Counted from the first letter of the stretch, positions 11,847-24,410 are shown. The stretch: 64,000 bases of DNA from Sapria himalayana (GCA_029783825.1 JAREIK010000801.1:7275981-7339980), one strand, 5' to 3'. Translations and numbers: made by a program. The notes: a model not told the origin generated them from the sequence alone.

Positions 11847-12590
11847 TCACCATTGTGTTTTATTCAAATTCAAAATAGTTTGTGTAGACTTGAAATAATA
11901 TGGCACAAAATCAAAATCAATATTTTTAGGATACTTGAAATTCATCTCATTTTTATTGATTGAAAATAGTACATCACAATTATTTTCTAATTCATATCTA
12001 TTGGGGCTAATATTTTCTATTAACATGTCATCATGAACATTAATATCTATTTGATCAAGACTCTTGTCTTTTTTGAAATGAATTGCCTCATTTCTAACCT
12101 TGAGAATAAGCATTCCCTTATGCACATCTATTAAGGGAGCTCTAGTGGAAGGAATGGTCTTCCCAGCAATAATGGAACTTGTGAGTCTTCCTCTATGTCC
12201 AATATAATAAAATCTATTGAGAAACAAACATTCTCATTTTAACATGCACATCTTCTAAGATCCCTTTAGGTTTAGCCTTTATTCTTTTTGCCATATGTAG
12301 AGTGACTGAAGTGGGAGTTAGCTCCCCCAAAATTAATATGTTAACCATAAAAAAAAAGGCATCAGATTACTGCTAGCTCCTAAGTCACAAATAGCTTTCT
12401 TGAATTCAACTTCCCCAATAGTGCATGGAATGCTAAATCTTCATAGTCCTTCATTTTCTCTGGTAGTCTTCCATGGATGATTACACTTCATGTGGTAGTC
12501 AAATTTACCACTTTATCTTCAATAAATTTCACTTTTTACTTAGGATATTCTTTAGAAACTTGCCATAGAGTGGCATCTGTCTACTATCTC
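11847..12590 (-). pseudogene. Z aspartic protease
   Basis: Gypsy retropepsin that would cleave the polyprotein. The minus strand from about 12,480 reads GRLPEKMKDYEDL, GKLNSRKLFVT, then text matching the DLGAS active-site region near 12,370, where the frame is broken. KAKPKGILEDVHVKM and a 126-residue open stretch (12,227-11,847) follow, containing STRAPLIDVHKGMLILKV. This is the conserved retropepsin tail (ATARA.IDV..G.LTL.V). The order after gag and before RT is as expected. Confidence 0.8.
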
Positions 12591-12599
12591 TAGAAAACG

Positions 12600-13138
12600 A
12601 AGGATGATTTCCAATTTTTGAAGATCTCTAGAAACTTAAGAGAACTGCTCCTCTACTTTAGCCCTTTTTAGTCTCTATGGGAAAGGAACTTCATTCCTAT
12701 ATATTTGAGTTTTTTCTTTCGGCTTCCTAGTTCCTTCTTCATCATGTTGCTATTGCACTCATCTTTTAGCCTTTTCTATAGTTTTCTCTGAATTATACTT
12801 CTTATTTCCACTTTCTTCTGACTTTATGTTCTACAATTCCTTCCCACTTTTGAATTGCACAACCATGCAGTCTCTCAGATTCTTCTTGGTATCACTGGGA
12901 AAAGTATCTTATTTTGACCTTGCAAATTTAGAGCTAGCTATGCTGCTTGAGTCTCAAATTTTTTGGTGGAAGCACTTGTGTCGGTCTGAAATATTTGTGC
13001 ACTGGACTTGAAAGCTTCCAATTCAGCCAATTTATGTTCATGGAGGCTCAGCATCCTCTTGTTGTCCCCCATGAACTACAATGTTATTTTCTTCAAATGA
13101 GTGGGTCTTCTTTTGACTTTTTCCACCTTCCTTGTTGC
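12600..13138 (-). pseudogene. Z gag, C-terminal part
   Basis: The minus strand reads MLSLHEHKLAELEAFKSSAQ, IFQTDTSASTKKFETQ, LALNLQGQNK and VIPR, then Lys/Arg-rich text into protease. This is the coiled, Gln-rich end of Tat/Athila gag. The N-terminal capsid region is missing: at 13,138/13,139 the sequence switches to copia integrase. Confidence 0.7.
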
Positions 13139-13905
13139 CTATGAACTTTGAATTTTCTGATTACCAAGTTCCCAATATAGTACGTTCCTTCTTTCCTTTG
13201 GTACATGGACATATACAACAAATCCAAATTCTCTCAAGTGGGCTATATTTGGCTTCCTTCCACATGACATCTCAAATGGTGCATGATCCCTCACTTTAGA
13301 TGGAGTATAGATATCCATATAGCATGGTGAGGCAACTACTTCAACCCATAACTTTAGCTCCAAATGTGCCCAACTCCTCATACACCTTGTCTTCTTCATT
13401 AACATTCTATTTAATCTCTCAATCATTTCATTCTATTGTGATATCATCCTGATTGTGTTCTACTTGGAAATTCTCTACTTATAACAAAATTGACAATTAG
13501 AAAATATATAGTCCTAATGTTTGTGTGCGAAACCTTTATTTTAATGTCGAATTAGTTTTCTACTAATATTTTAAGCACTTTGAACTTCTCATAATACTTC
13601 AGATTTTTTTATGAATGAAATAGATCGTCACATACCTAACAAAATTATCAGTGAATGATACATAATATATTAATTTCTAAGTGATGTCTCAAGTAATTCT
13701 CAAAATAGATAATTATGAATCCGATCTAACACTATCATTGATCTGGTAGATATAGATTTGAACTTTATCTACTTTTATTTTTTATACAGATAGTCCTCAC
13801 AAAATTCAAGGGCTTTTATATAATCTAGTACTCCTCCTACCATCTTATTTGAGGACACAAACATCAAACTCTTCTCAAATTATACCCAAGTCTCTCATAC
13901 CACAT
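13139..13905 (-). pseudogene. Copia-1 integrase
   Basis: Catalytic integrase core of the copia polyprotein. An open stretch of 95 residues (13,426-13,139) starts MIERLNRMLMKKTRCM. HLELKLWVEVVASPCYM, SKVRDHAPFEMSCGRKPN and HLREFGFVVYVHVPKE follow (usual ..NR.LM.KARCML.., ..P.E.W.G.KP...HLR.FG..AYVHVP). Upstream text to 13,890 resembles the rest of the core in broken frames. The downstream RT is displaced to 4,950 by Z. Confidence 0.85.
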
Positions 13906-14099
13906 TATTGTTTAAGGTTGTGAGGCTAGACTAGGCCATGACTGTATATCTTTATGTCATGACATTCAAACTAGTTATGAGTTGATATTTCCATTTTAAG
14001 AATGGACAATGTTTTCATTGATTTATTTTAAGAAACAAAAGACTCAACTTTAGCATTGATAACGCTTTCCATTAATTTGTATTTTGTACAAGCTTCCAC

Positions 14100-14440
14100 A
14101 CCTTACTCCATGTGTAATTACTATTGCTTATCATATTATTGTGAAAGACTTATCTTCACAACTAAACTTCATACCAACATCTATCATCACTCTTAAAGAA
14201 ATTAAATTTTTACTTAAGTGTGAATATGCATGACTTCCATCATAAATTTGTTAGTCTCATCATGTATATCCATCTTTACTTTCTAATAGCCAATTATTTT
14301 AACCACTAAGTCATTGTTCATAGTCATTCCATGATAAGGCTCATAATGACTAAACTAACTCTGATGAGGAGTCATGTGATAAGACGTGTCTATGTTGATG
14401 AACCATGTTTCCTCATCAACAAGAATGATACAAGCTTCAA
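14100..14440 (-). pseudogene. Copia-1 protease
   Basis: Same sequence family as 216-475: the minus strand runs TPHQS.F, then a Y..YEP..-like block and an HGMTMNN-like stretch, to the NLISL-like block near 14,190. The catalytic motif is not readable. The stretch between integrase and protease (13,905-14,100) is the decayed pre-integrase region, with a GTCATGAC at 13,956. Confidence 0.65.
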
Positions 14441-14539
14441 CAATCTCTACTAGTGTATGACTTTTTGATTTCCATGCTAGCTCTCTCTTGAGTCACTATT
14501 TGTGATAAAGATGGTTTGGCATGAGTTGGCATTCTTTCA

Positions 14540-15060
14540 AGTTTTCAGAAATCTCTCTTGAAATTCTAAGATCTAAAACACTTTTAGTATTTCAACTTCT
14601 ACTTATCAACACTCATTGATCTTCCTCTTGTCTCAGACTTGCTTCCAGACTAGTTCATTTTTTGGTCTTTTGTCCTCCTTCTTACATATAATATATCATT
14701 AAAGTATTTCCACATACTTTCATCCTTTTATTCTTTGATAGTACAACCACAACTACTATCTCATAGTTTAAACATATTGTACCCCTACCACCTGTGAAAA
14801 TTAAATTATTATGCAAATTAGGTAGTGAATAGAAAAAGGTAACAACCTTATCAACATCATTGATCTCATAAATAATAGTTAATAATTAAATGATTAGTGA
14901 CTAGAACTCGTATTGATGTAAAGTCATTCTCATCCATACACAACTTATATACTTTCTTGCTCAAGAACAATTTATCGACCTACAACTTGTTTTGATAGAG
15001 CATCTCCATTTTCCACTCAAGTCCATGTTGTGAGTTTGTGAGGATTCCAAAACTAATAAT
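14540..15060 (-). pseudogene. Copia-1 gag, C-terminal part
   Basis: From 15,050 the minus strand reads FWNPHKLTTW, WKMEMLYQNKL, KLFLSKKVYKLCMDENDFTS (usual K..L...LY.LKM.E) and VLVTNHLI. Near 14,580-14,640 it reads GSKSETRGRS, the basic region before a decayed zinc knuckle. It continues the gag N-terminus at 23,133-23,442, and element X lies between the two parts. Confidence 0.75.
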
Positions 15061-15063
15061 TAA

Positions 15064-17351
15064 CTGACACGATCATAAAACCTAGTTGAGTAATGATATC
15101 TTATCCAATATAGCTCTACAAATATATGAATCTTACAAATAATAATATAGATGTAAGTCTTGATATCAATCCTACAGAAATTATTTTGGCAATTGAATCA
15201 ATCAACACTAAACTAATGAACATATTGATTGAATATTTATATACTGGACTTAAAGAATATACTCGGACTCTTGGGTTTGTGTATGTACTAATGTGTGATA
15301 ATGTTTCTTAGTATTTGGTAAATATTATATTTATTTGTGAGATGAAGGGTAGATATTTATGAAAATATTGGCATGGCCTCTTGACATACAAGTATTCATC
15401 ATCCTTTGGACTATCAATACTAATGATAATCCACTCATAATTATTTACTTATTATTTCAAATTCAAAATGACACATTATGATGTGTAAGAGTCATTATTA
15501 TATTTACACTTTTAGGTAAGACATCAATTATTCTTGACCATTACTTAGAGTTTATACTTTAATTTTTCAACCTCTAATTATCCAATGACTTGAGAAAATA
15601 GAGTACTAATTTTATTTGTTCTTTTAGTTTCATAAGTATCATATTTGTAGAAATTAAATATACTTCTCCCTATGATTTTCATCCATGGAAGTCATACAAG
15701 CATGAATGATTCAAATGTTTGTCACCACCTTTTGAGTCTTCCCCATTTGCATATGCCCCATGACTATTTGTCACCATCTATCATTACTAACATCTGACTT
15801 TCACACTATAGTGTCATTTTACTTAGCTCCCTCATTTCTCTATGTTTAGTCCTTCTAGTTAGTACATAATGGATTTATTTTTAATATGTTCATGCTTTTA
15901 GCTTTATAAGCATTATACTCATAATGATTAACATACCTTAACTTTGGATTTTCACATATTAGTTTATCTCATTCATTAACATTAGAAGGGCTATCACTTT
16001 CTTCTATTTTAATCATGTGAGTATATCCCATAAATTACTTATCACCATCCACCATGGCCAACATGTATAAACAAACATATTCTTTAAAATCCTAATTTTA
16101 AGTTCTAAATTATATTTATATCCATCAATATCCAAACATAGTATTAACACAAATAAAACTTATCAATTTAAATATTCTTCACAAATAAATACATTACTAA
16201 CCCTAGAATTAAATTTAGTTGGAATTAGGGTTAACATCATGTGAGATATATTTGAAGATATCTCATGGAGTATAGGGTTCCCAATGAAAGCCCAAACTAA
16301 TTTCTAAGCATAAAACTTAAATACCAATTAATGATACTTGTTGTTTTCCTAGGATTTACCCTTAATTGATATTTTTTATACATTACCTAGGACATCATGC
16401 ATCATTCCCATCTTTTTTTTTCTTAAGTATAACGTTTAGACTTCAGGGATCAGTGCAATATTTTAAGTTGGAAGTCAAAAAAAATCGAGGTCATGATTTT
16501 TTCATCTCTTCGGATCTCCTCTAGAGCACAAATATTGTAGCATTGAGATTGATCATGACTGATGCTTAACTTTCTGTAACACAAAATCATGGCTAGAGGA
16601 ATGGATGCAACTTTGGTCTAAACTTTGTGAGCAAAATCATGGTCTGAAAGTCATGACTGAGGAATTTTTCTCTAGAATACAAAGTCATGATATTAAAAAT
16701 TATCTGCAACTATGGTCTTTGCTCATTAAACAAAATATCGCAGCATTGGAATTGACCACTACTAAATATTTTCTAATTAGAACAAAAAGTTACAGCAAAC
16801 AAAAAATGTTGCAACTCATATTTCTTAATATTTTGGTTCTATCTTGAATAAGTCACAACTTCAAAATATGCTCATACTATTAGTACAATTAGGGCACTCA
16901 GTTATCATGATGTGTAAATAATATAATGGCTATTAAATAGTTTAGAGCTAGTGCGACTATGAATATAGGAAAAGGTCTCGACCATGATAATTATGTTACA
17001 TAGTGAAATGATTGTATTAACTTAGTAGTAGAGTCATGATGTACAGAGAATGCCTGACTATTTTGGAAGAGTTATGACTAAAAAAGAATACTACAACTAG
17101 TTAATATTGTATACATAATTCATGACAAGATAATTGTAATGACTCTCAATCACTTCTCTTTCCTTCAAGACTTTGCTCCATTGAGTCCACTAATTTCAGC
17201 AAAATTCACTAAGGTTGCACTCACATTTATCAAATCCTTTCATAATAGAAATATAGTAAATTCTCTATGATACATACCAATATACATACCAACACCCCTT
17301 GTTTTACTCTCTATATGATAAAATTTATTTTCTATTTTGAGGACTAAATAA
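15064..17351 (-). mobile_element. 3' LTR of X (family G)
   Basis: Pairs with 20,815-23,132. Shared blocks include TAAGTCTTGATATC near the low end, 'agtttcataagtatcat', 'ttccaatga-agcccaaactaatttctaag', and 'cttctctttccttcaagactttgctcc' near the high end. The minus start is TATTTAGT, from TGTTTAGT as in Y. The same LTR occurs at 30,613, 36,570, 51,106, 52,776, 55,818, 58,331/61,756 and 59,375. Non-coding. Confidence 0.75.
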
Positions 17352-18420
17352 ACATATATCTAAAATTATTATTCATCTCTAAGCAATGAATCTTTCTCTA
17401 AATAATCATACCAAAAAGAACATATTTATGATGACCATGATTAGGTTTTAGTATAATGGTGAGCCTTTATTTTTCGAAAAAAGAGTTAGAATTTTGGGAT
17501 TTGTTGGAAAGTGTATGGTCCTTATAGTGAAGTATTTATTCATCACACACTAAAAATAATAATTTGATTATCTCTCAAGCCGTGCTATATTTAATATCTA
17601 TAGGTAGAACTCTTTATATCTACATTTCGATAAATAACTACATCTTTCTAGGCTTGCTTCTTTGCATAATCTTTTTCTCCAGTTTGTATTATTGATTTCA
17701 TCTTTTATCATCATGAAATACTTCAATACTTCTTTAATTAAATATTCTATCATGCATATTGTGACTTTGAGAAGTGTCATGACATCATTGTCTATGGCTT
17801 CTTGAAAAGTATCATGACTCTTTGTGTGCTAATAGCTTATACACTTTTTATTTGGATCAAATTAGGAATGACTTTGCCTCCTATCACGACTTTCATTATT
17901 TTTCTGTAGGAAAAGTCATTACACTTTTTGAGATCATGACTTTGTTCATTATACTTGATTCTTTATCATATTCTATGGATTTTCACCATTAATGTTTCAA
18001 CATTGTCTTTCTTTTCTACTATGTTAATGATCATCTGAGATTTTTCTCTCACTTGTACTTCCATCACCATCTCGAGGGTCTCCTCAATAGCTGCTACATG
18101 TTATTGTTTTAAAAATTTTGTCTTTTCTACCTCTTCCTTTGCATCTTTAGAATTGTATTATTTAGATTCCCTTAAAGATGTGTCTTTAAAGAAGGCCACA
18201 ACTTCATAGTAGCCTTCATATTCATCTTTATTGTCATCTTTTTTTGAGTCATTATTTAGAATCTTTCTTATTTTCTCTATCTTCCTTAGACCAACATTCT
18301 TCTATGAACTATTTCTATCTAAAATATATCTTTAGTCTCATCATGGTGCATAAGAGGCTATCTTTTCTTTAGTAATCTTCACCACAAAAATCTAGATTTT
18401 ATATATCCTTGTAAAAGTTC
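17352..18420 (-). other. X 3' internal spacer
   Basis: Lies between protease and the 3' LTR, where pol should be. Translations give only low-complexity, Lys/Ser/Glu-rich scraps with no RT or integrase motif. The equivalent spacer in Y is 33,053-34,200. GTCATGAC words occur at 17,776 and nearby. Confidence 0.6.
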
Positions 18421-18880
18421 AATTTCACTTGCTCTTTCTCTACCCAAAAAATAAATTTTTCTTTTTGACATCAATTAATGCATATCTAGTGGCTAAAAAT
18501 AATCATCCTAAGATCAAAAAAGTATATTGATCTTCCACCATTTTGCACAACAAAATTAGCTGGAAAAATAAACTCACCTACTTTCACCAAAACACCAAAT
18601 CACTCCACTCGGAAGTTTAATGAAATGATCATCCATTTCAAGTGAGAGGGTATTTAAAGTTCTCTTACCATTGTTTAAACTCTTCACTATGGATAATGAC
18701 TTCAAGCCCACACTTGATCCTGGGTCAAAATGGGCTTTCCAAAAAGTTTGCTTCCCAATTATGCATGGAATCATAAAGCTTCTCAAATCTTTCAACTTTT
18801 TTTGGAAGTTTTCATTGGATGATGGTATTATACTTTTTGGTTATATTTACTATTTAATTCTCCAACTTCTTATTACTTAT
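18421..18880 (-). pseudogene. X aspartic protease
   Basis: Open stretch 18,795-18,574 starts MKDLRSFMIPCIIGKQTF, then HFDPGSSVGLKSLSIVKSL and FIKLPSGVIW. This is the gypsy retropepsin pattern LKDPGSF.IPC.IG, active site DLGAS (here DPGSS, with the Asp kept), and a YP.GI.E block. Downstream text (VYFSS, then RASEIELL) is the frame-broken rest of the protease. After it, coding similarity ends instead of passing into RT. Confidence 0.82.
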
Positions 18881-18899
18881 TATGTTTTTCATAAACTTC

Positions 18900-20790
18900 A
18901 TGTAGTTTTCCGATTGAGCTAATGCTTTAGCAAATGGAATGTTAACCTTTAACTCCCAAAAAAATTTGAAACTTCTAGAATTGCTCATCCATTTGTTTCA
19001 TTTCTAAAACATTGTTGAAATGAAAAATTATAAGGGAAATGATTATTTTTGGTATTTCCTTTCTATTGAACAAATTTTTGACCAATGCTTTTGGCATGCT
19101 ATATTATCTCCTCCTGTTCTTCTTCATTAACTCCACTACTATCAATAATTTTGTCAAAATTAATGGTGATGCTACAACTTTGTAAAATATCATAACATGT
19201 TGTGCCATGATTCTAAGATATATCATAGCATATTCTACTTCATTGAAGGGTGATGTCGTGACTTTAAGCAAAGTTACAACTTTTTTAGTCATAACTTCCC
19301 CTTCTGTAAAAGCTTCCCATTCTACTTTTATTTTGGATTGTTTTTTCTAATTATTTGTCACTTCTTAGTATAATGGAGAGACATTTCCTTAAGTTTATCT
19401 TGTTATCACTGAATAATTCATTCTCATTCTTGTCTTTCATTCAGATTGCTAGTTATCCAAGTTGACTAACAATAATTTTTATCAACACATTCATGTGTTC
19501 CATCCAACTTATTCCATGTGAGTATCTTAAAAATTAATTTTTTTTCTTCATTTCAATCAGTAGAGCCATAGATTTATCTTCAAATAATAGTTTCTTTACT
19601 CTCTTTGGATGAATATAGCTGGAACTTGATGCTCTTTGCATATGATAGTCCATCTAATTATTTCCAAATTTTTTCTGATATTGACCTAAGTTCTGTTATA
19701 AATTCATAGAGTTTCCATATGAAAGGCTATCATGGTTCTTCAAATTTAGATGGTAATATATGGGGGCGTTTTGGTTGGGTCAGAAGATATACCATTTACT
19801 ATGTTGATTATTAAATCCCTCTACTTGATAAACTGAGTTGAATTTACCCTCTTCATATTATTGCATAATAAAAATTTCTTTCGCACTAGTTCATTTGTCA
19901 CCCCATGCTTCAAATTTACTAACAAAATTATCCATCTTTGCTTTTATTGTTGCCAATCTATCCAAAGCCAACAATCATACTTACTTCCTCCTAAATACTT
20001 GATCACTTCGAGTTTGTTAGTTTTTTTTTTGCTAGCTATTCAAACAAAAACTAACCTTCCTCGTGCAAATTGTTCATAATAGAGCCACCCAAAGCCACAT
20101 CAAAAGTTCAACTCATCATATAATTTAGCTCATTGTAAAATATTTGTGCTTGGAACCACAACTCAAATTTATGATATAGGCTCCCCCTCAAAAGTTATTT
20201 GAATAAGTCCTAAGCATCATATAGTCTCTTGCTCCTCTTGGCAGAATTGGTTTTTCCTCTTAGTTGAGAGGTGATTCTAGGCAGGAAAAATTTGATGAAA
20301 AAGGCTTGCATCAATTTATCCCAATTTTCAATGGAACCTCAAGAAAAATATTATTATCAACTCTAGGATTTATATCTAAAAGGAAAAAGAAATAGTCATA
20401 ACCTTATAGCATCTGAGTTGACTCCAAGTATCTCAACCATATCACATTGCTCTAAAAATTTTGTGACATTGCTATTTGGTTCTTCTAATTTTCTCCCATA
20501 TACTAATTGTTCAACACCATAGTTATCAAACTTAGTTTTAATTCAAAGTAATTTGCACATCGATTGCATCTCAATTCCATAATAACTATCCATCATGGCA
20601 GGTCTCTAATAATCTACCAATGTATGGTGATGATTTGACTATTAGATAGCTTGTCCCTCACTACCTTGGTTGTATCTATTATTTTCATTTTCCTTTATCA
20701 TCCTTATCTCAACTATCTATCTCAAAAATCTTCTTCTTGTTCTCTTAATTTCTAGGTATAGAGGTTTTAATTTAGACTTAGAAGCTCTAC
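18900..20790 (-). pseudogene. X gag
   Basis: Capsid gene of the Tat/Athila type. At 20,330-20,080 the minus strand reads NWDKLMQAFFIKFFLPR, LRGKTNSAKR, LLRGSLYHKFELWFQAQIF, YNELNYMM and VALGGSIMNNLHEE. These match WDEL..AFL.KFFP, FKDLLR.CPHHG...WLQIQ.FYNGL and DAAAGGAL. Toward 19,340 it reads NENELFSDNKINLRKCLSII, the conserved TE.NPKE.C.AITLRSGK tail. Many stops. It starts just inside the PBS at 20,797. Confidence 0.82.
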
Positions 20791-20796
20791 TCAATT

Positions 20797-20814
20797 GATT
20801 TTTAGTGGCGACAA
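20797..20814 (-). other. primer-binding site of X (tRNA-Asp-like)
   Basis: The minus strand reads TGTCGCCACTAAAAATC between the 5' LTR and gag. It is a plausible decayed TGGCGCC...GGGGATC site as used by Athila/Tat elements. Y has an aligned version at 36,544. Confidence 0.5.
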
Positions 20815-23132
20815 AAAAATAAGTCTATACAACTTAAAATAAGTCTTACAACTTAAAATAAGAAATTAGCAAAAATCACATCTATACAACTTAAAATAAG
20901 TCTTACAAGTAATAGAGTGAAAGTAAGTCTTGATATCGATCATAGGGATTATTTTGATAATTTGATCAATCAACACTAAACTAATGATTGTACGAGTTAA
21001 TTAGATATACTTGGACTTAGAGAGTATACTCAAACTCTAGGGTTGGTGTATGCACTTGTGCATAATTATATTTCTCATTATTTGGTCAATATAATATTTC
21101 TTTATTAGAAGAAAAGTAGATATTTATGAAAATACCAACGTACCCTCTTGGCACACAAGGTGATCATCGTCTTGTTAGACTATTGCTAACAAAATGATCC
21201 CCTCATAGTTATCTCCTTGATATTTTAATATCAAAGTAACATGCTATTTTGTGTAAAGGTCAATATCACATCTACGGCTTTTAGGCAAAATATCAATTCC
21301 CCTTAATAATTACTTTGAATATATACTTTTATTCTCCATCTCTGCTTGATTAATGACATGAGATAATATAGTTCTAATTTTATATGTTTTCTTGGTAGTG
21401 TAAGAACCATACTTATGAAACTTAAACATATATCTTCCATGAATCTTACCCATAGAAGTTATGTAAGTAGTAATAATAAATTACATTATCATCACCTTAC
21501 AAGTCTTTCTCACTTGCATGTGCCTTGTGATATACCTATCACCATATGCTATGACTAATACGTGACTCGAATATTATGGTGAAGCTCCTTGGTAAGACAT
21601 CCTACTTAACCCCTATACTATTCTAATATTAGTCTTTCAAGATAGTATATAATAGATTAGTTTTTGATATGTTCATGCTTTTAATTTCATATGCACAGTA
21701 TTCACAATGATTAATATACCTTAACTTTAGATTTTTTACATGATAATTTATATCATACTTTAAGATTAGAAAGATTTCTAGTTACTTCTATTTGAACCAT
21801 GCGAGTGTATCTTGTTAGTTAAGTATCACCGTTCACCATGGATAACACGAATAAATTAATATATTCATGAAAATCTAAATTTTTGGTTCTAAATTGTATC
21901 TATATCCACCAATATACAAACATAATATTAAGACAAACACAAACTCTTAAATTCAAATATTCATTACAATACAAATATATTATCAAGCCTAGTATTAAAT
22001 GTAGGTAAATATTAGGAGTAAAATCATATGAGATATATTGGAAGGTATCTCATGAATTATAGGGTTTCTAATAGATGCCCAAACTAATTTCTAAGTATAA
22101 AATCTTAATTCCAATCGATATTGCATGTTTAAATTTTTTTAAATTGGGATTGATTCTGTGTTGCCCAATATATTACATTTCTCTTTTTTTTTTCTTTCAA
22201 GTGTAGCTTTTATATTTAAGAGATCCATGTGATATTTTAAGTTAGAAGTCACAGCAGATAATTGGCACCATGACTTTTATCATCTCTTTGAATCTCCTAT
22301 GGAGCAAAAATGTCTTGACTCTAAAATTCATCATGATTAATGCGTAACTCTTCTAACACATAGTTAAGATACTAGGAATGATCATAGTCTCGCCTTTATG
22401 AACAAAATGTAAATACACTAGGATTATCATGACTGAGTAATAGCTCTTTTGAATACAAAGTTATGGTGCTAAAAATTAGTCATCAACTTTGGTATTGGCT
22501 CATTGAACAAAATATTATAGTGCTAAAATTGTCCATGACTAATTAATTTTATTTTGGAAGGAAAAGAGATGGAAAAAAATTAGTGTCATGACCTACATCT
22601 CATTATATTTTGGCCCTGGCTTGAATAATACATGGTTCTAAAAAAACTTACCGTGACTACTTGTACTATTAGGGTACTGAACTAATTTCATGAACATTAA
22701 ATGATTTAAAGCTAGAGTGGCTTTGACTCTAGGAAAATATTGTGGTCACGATGATTATGTTGCATAATAAAATAAATATGTCAACTCAATAGTAGAGTCA
22801 TGACTACAAAGAATGCTATGACTATTTTGTTAGAATTATGGTTAAGAAAGAATATTTTGAATGCTTAAGGCTACGAGTAATGTTAGGAAAAGGTGTAGAT
22901 ATGTCATGACAAGAGAATTGTCATGACTATTCATTACTTCACTCTTTTACAAGACTTTGCTCCACTGAGTCCACCGATTTCACTAAAATTCACTATGATT
23001 TCATTAACATTCATGAATCCTCTCAAAATAAGAATTTTGTAAAATTTCCATGATACCTACCAATATACATGCAAATACTCCTAATTTTAATCTACAAATA
23101 GGATAATTTATTTGCTATTTTGAGTATTGAAT
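20815..23132 (-). mobile_element. 5' LTR of X
   Basis: Pairs with 15,064-17,351 over its whole length. Near its low end a 27-bp segment (20,824-20,850) recurs perfectly at 20,881-20,907, a small duplication not seen in the partner LTR. The high end adjoins Copia-1 gag. Confidence 0.74.
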
Positions 23133-23442
23133 AGTCCTTTGTAGTTATCTCACTAGAAATATTTACCAAGTCCTCATCTACCAAACATAGTCAAAGCAAG
23201 TTTCATGCTCTCCGATCTAGCTTGTCCCATTTGATAGTATCTACTAATAATGTTTCTAATTTTTGATCACTCACTAGTGGCTTTTAATCTTTTATTGAGG
23301 ACTAGTAATCCATATCAACAAGTATATCTATTATTTTCAACTTTCATAATTTGAAGCTATTTCCCACAAATTTTTCAACCACAATTTTAGATATCATCGA
23401 ACTCACCATTCTCTATTCTACACATTGATCCTTCCTTCAATA
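23133..23442 (-). pseudogene. Copia-1 gag, N-terminal part
   Basis: The minus strand from 23,395 reads VVEKFVGNSFKL, KLKIIDILVDMDY, SDQKLETLLVDTIKWDKLDR and LCLVDEDLVNISSEITTKD. This follows the plant copia gag start (KF.G.NF.LWK.KM.D.LV.., W..LDRKA...I.L.L.D..L..V). It breaks at about 23,133, where the X LTR begins, and resumes at 15,060. Confidence 0.82.
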
Positions 23443-23480
23443 CCAAAATACACATCTTATCCAAGCTCTATATTAACCCA

Positions 23481-23496
23481 AGACTTTGATATCAAA
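23481..23496 (-). other. primer-binding site of Copia-1
   Basis: The minus strand reads TTTGATATCAAAGTCT at the inner edge of the LTR, a decayed TGGTATCAGAGC. A second similar word (TTTGGTATTGAAGG) lies 40 bp further in; either could be original. Confidence 0.45.
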
Positions 23497-24410
23497 TGAT
23501 AAATTCCAAGAGTCTCAATTATCAGCTGTGATACCAAATGTTGAAAATCCATGAGGTACTTAGAGTGGATGATGATTAGGGTTTAGGGTTTCTAAAAAGG
23601 GAAATCAACCACAACCATTTTAGCACACATGCACTATGAGAGAAGTAGGAAGAGAGGAGAGAAAAATTTCTTCATTATTCATACTTTGTGGTTAAGCAAG
23701 ATTTATGTATTCACATACTTTGTGGTCGAGCAAGATTTATGTATTCACATTTTATGCAAAGACATATAAAAAGAAACCATAGCTTTTGGTTTACCTAGGT
23801 GGGAAACTAGCTCTCTTTATGAGTAGACATGGCTAGTGAAACTATTGGACGAACAAGACTCATCTTATAATTTCATTCAAATTATGACATCATATAATAT
23901 GTTGTAGCTTAATTCATGATGCGACTTCAGAGAACATGTCATGACTTGAATCATCAAGTTACTAGTCACTCCAACACAACATATATTGTGGAAACAATGA
24001 TGTTAAACCTTAAGTTGAGTCATGACTTTATAATATAGTTACAACTCCAAAGCTAAAATCTCCAGTGAAAAATTTTCTTAATAGGTTATGCATTCATTCA
24101 TGTCATGACTCCATGATCAAACATGCTGTGACTCCTCAAAAAATTTTCTAGATTTAGTTTAGTCACAACTCCATAGAACATGTTAATGATTTCTCTATAG
24201 TTATCCCAAATTTAGTGTAGTCACAATACCATAGAACATGGTTGAGATTCCACTTCAACTATTCTAGCTTTAGTTTAGTTGTGACTCCACATAATATGGT
24301 TATGATTCCTCAGTAAAAAAAACTAGCTTTAGTCTAATCTCAACTCTGTATAACAAGCAATGACTCTAATGCATAGCCGATAACTTCAGAATAAGTATGA
24401 GCCAATCATA
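23497..24410 (-). mobile_element. 5' LTR of Copia-1
   Basis: Partner of 2,568-3,505 and related to 1,135-1,819. It carries a local duplication of 'catactttgtggt..agcaagatttatgtattcaca' around 23,680-23,750 and many catgac words (GTCATGAC at 23,938). The high end meets gypsy RT/RNaseH text at about 24,411. Confidence 0.72.

Larger units (their letters stand above)
4975..13138 (-). mobile_element. Z, a 5'-truncated Tat/Athila-lineage gypsy element
   Basis: In minus order it holds the gag C-terminus, protease, start of RT, end of integrase, a long non-coding spacer, an accessory ORF, polypurine tract and 3' LTR. The 5' LTR, leader and most of gag are missing: gag is cut at 13,138, where Copia-1 integrase resumes. 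It lies inside Copia-1 pol. The LTR start TGATGAGC preceded by TTTGGGAGAATT is characteristic of Tat elements. Confidence 0.72.
15064..23132 (-). mobile_element. X, a gag-protease-only Tat/Athila-like element with ~2.3 kb LTRs
   Basis: Complete outline: 3' LTR 15,064-17,351, internal ~3.5 kb, tRNA-Asp-like PBS at about 20,797, and 5' LTR 20,815-23,132. The internal part holds gag and protease but no RT, RNaseH or integrase. It is inserted in Copia-1 gag, whose halves flank it in the right order. Y (30,613-38,000) has the same design. Confidence 0.72.
2568..24410 (-). mobile_element. Copia-1, a copia element split by nested insertions X and Z
   Basis: The parts in minus-strand order are: 5' LTR 23,497-24,410, PBS about 23,481, gag N-terminus 23,133-23,442, [X], gag remainder 14,540-15,060, protease, integrase to 13,139, [Z], RT/RNaseH 4,950-3,530, and 3' LTR 3,505-2,568. 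Both LTRs share the same internal words and orientation. The two outer flanks are complementary parts of one gypsy pol, which supports a real insertion. Removing X and Z leaves an element of ordinary copia size (about 5.6 kb). Confidence 0.72.

Noticed and set aside
18671..18922. 83-residue plus-strand frame
   Set aside because: Antisense to the X protease with its DPGSS motif.
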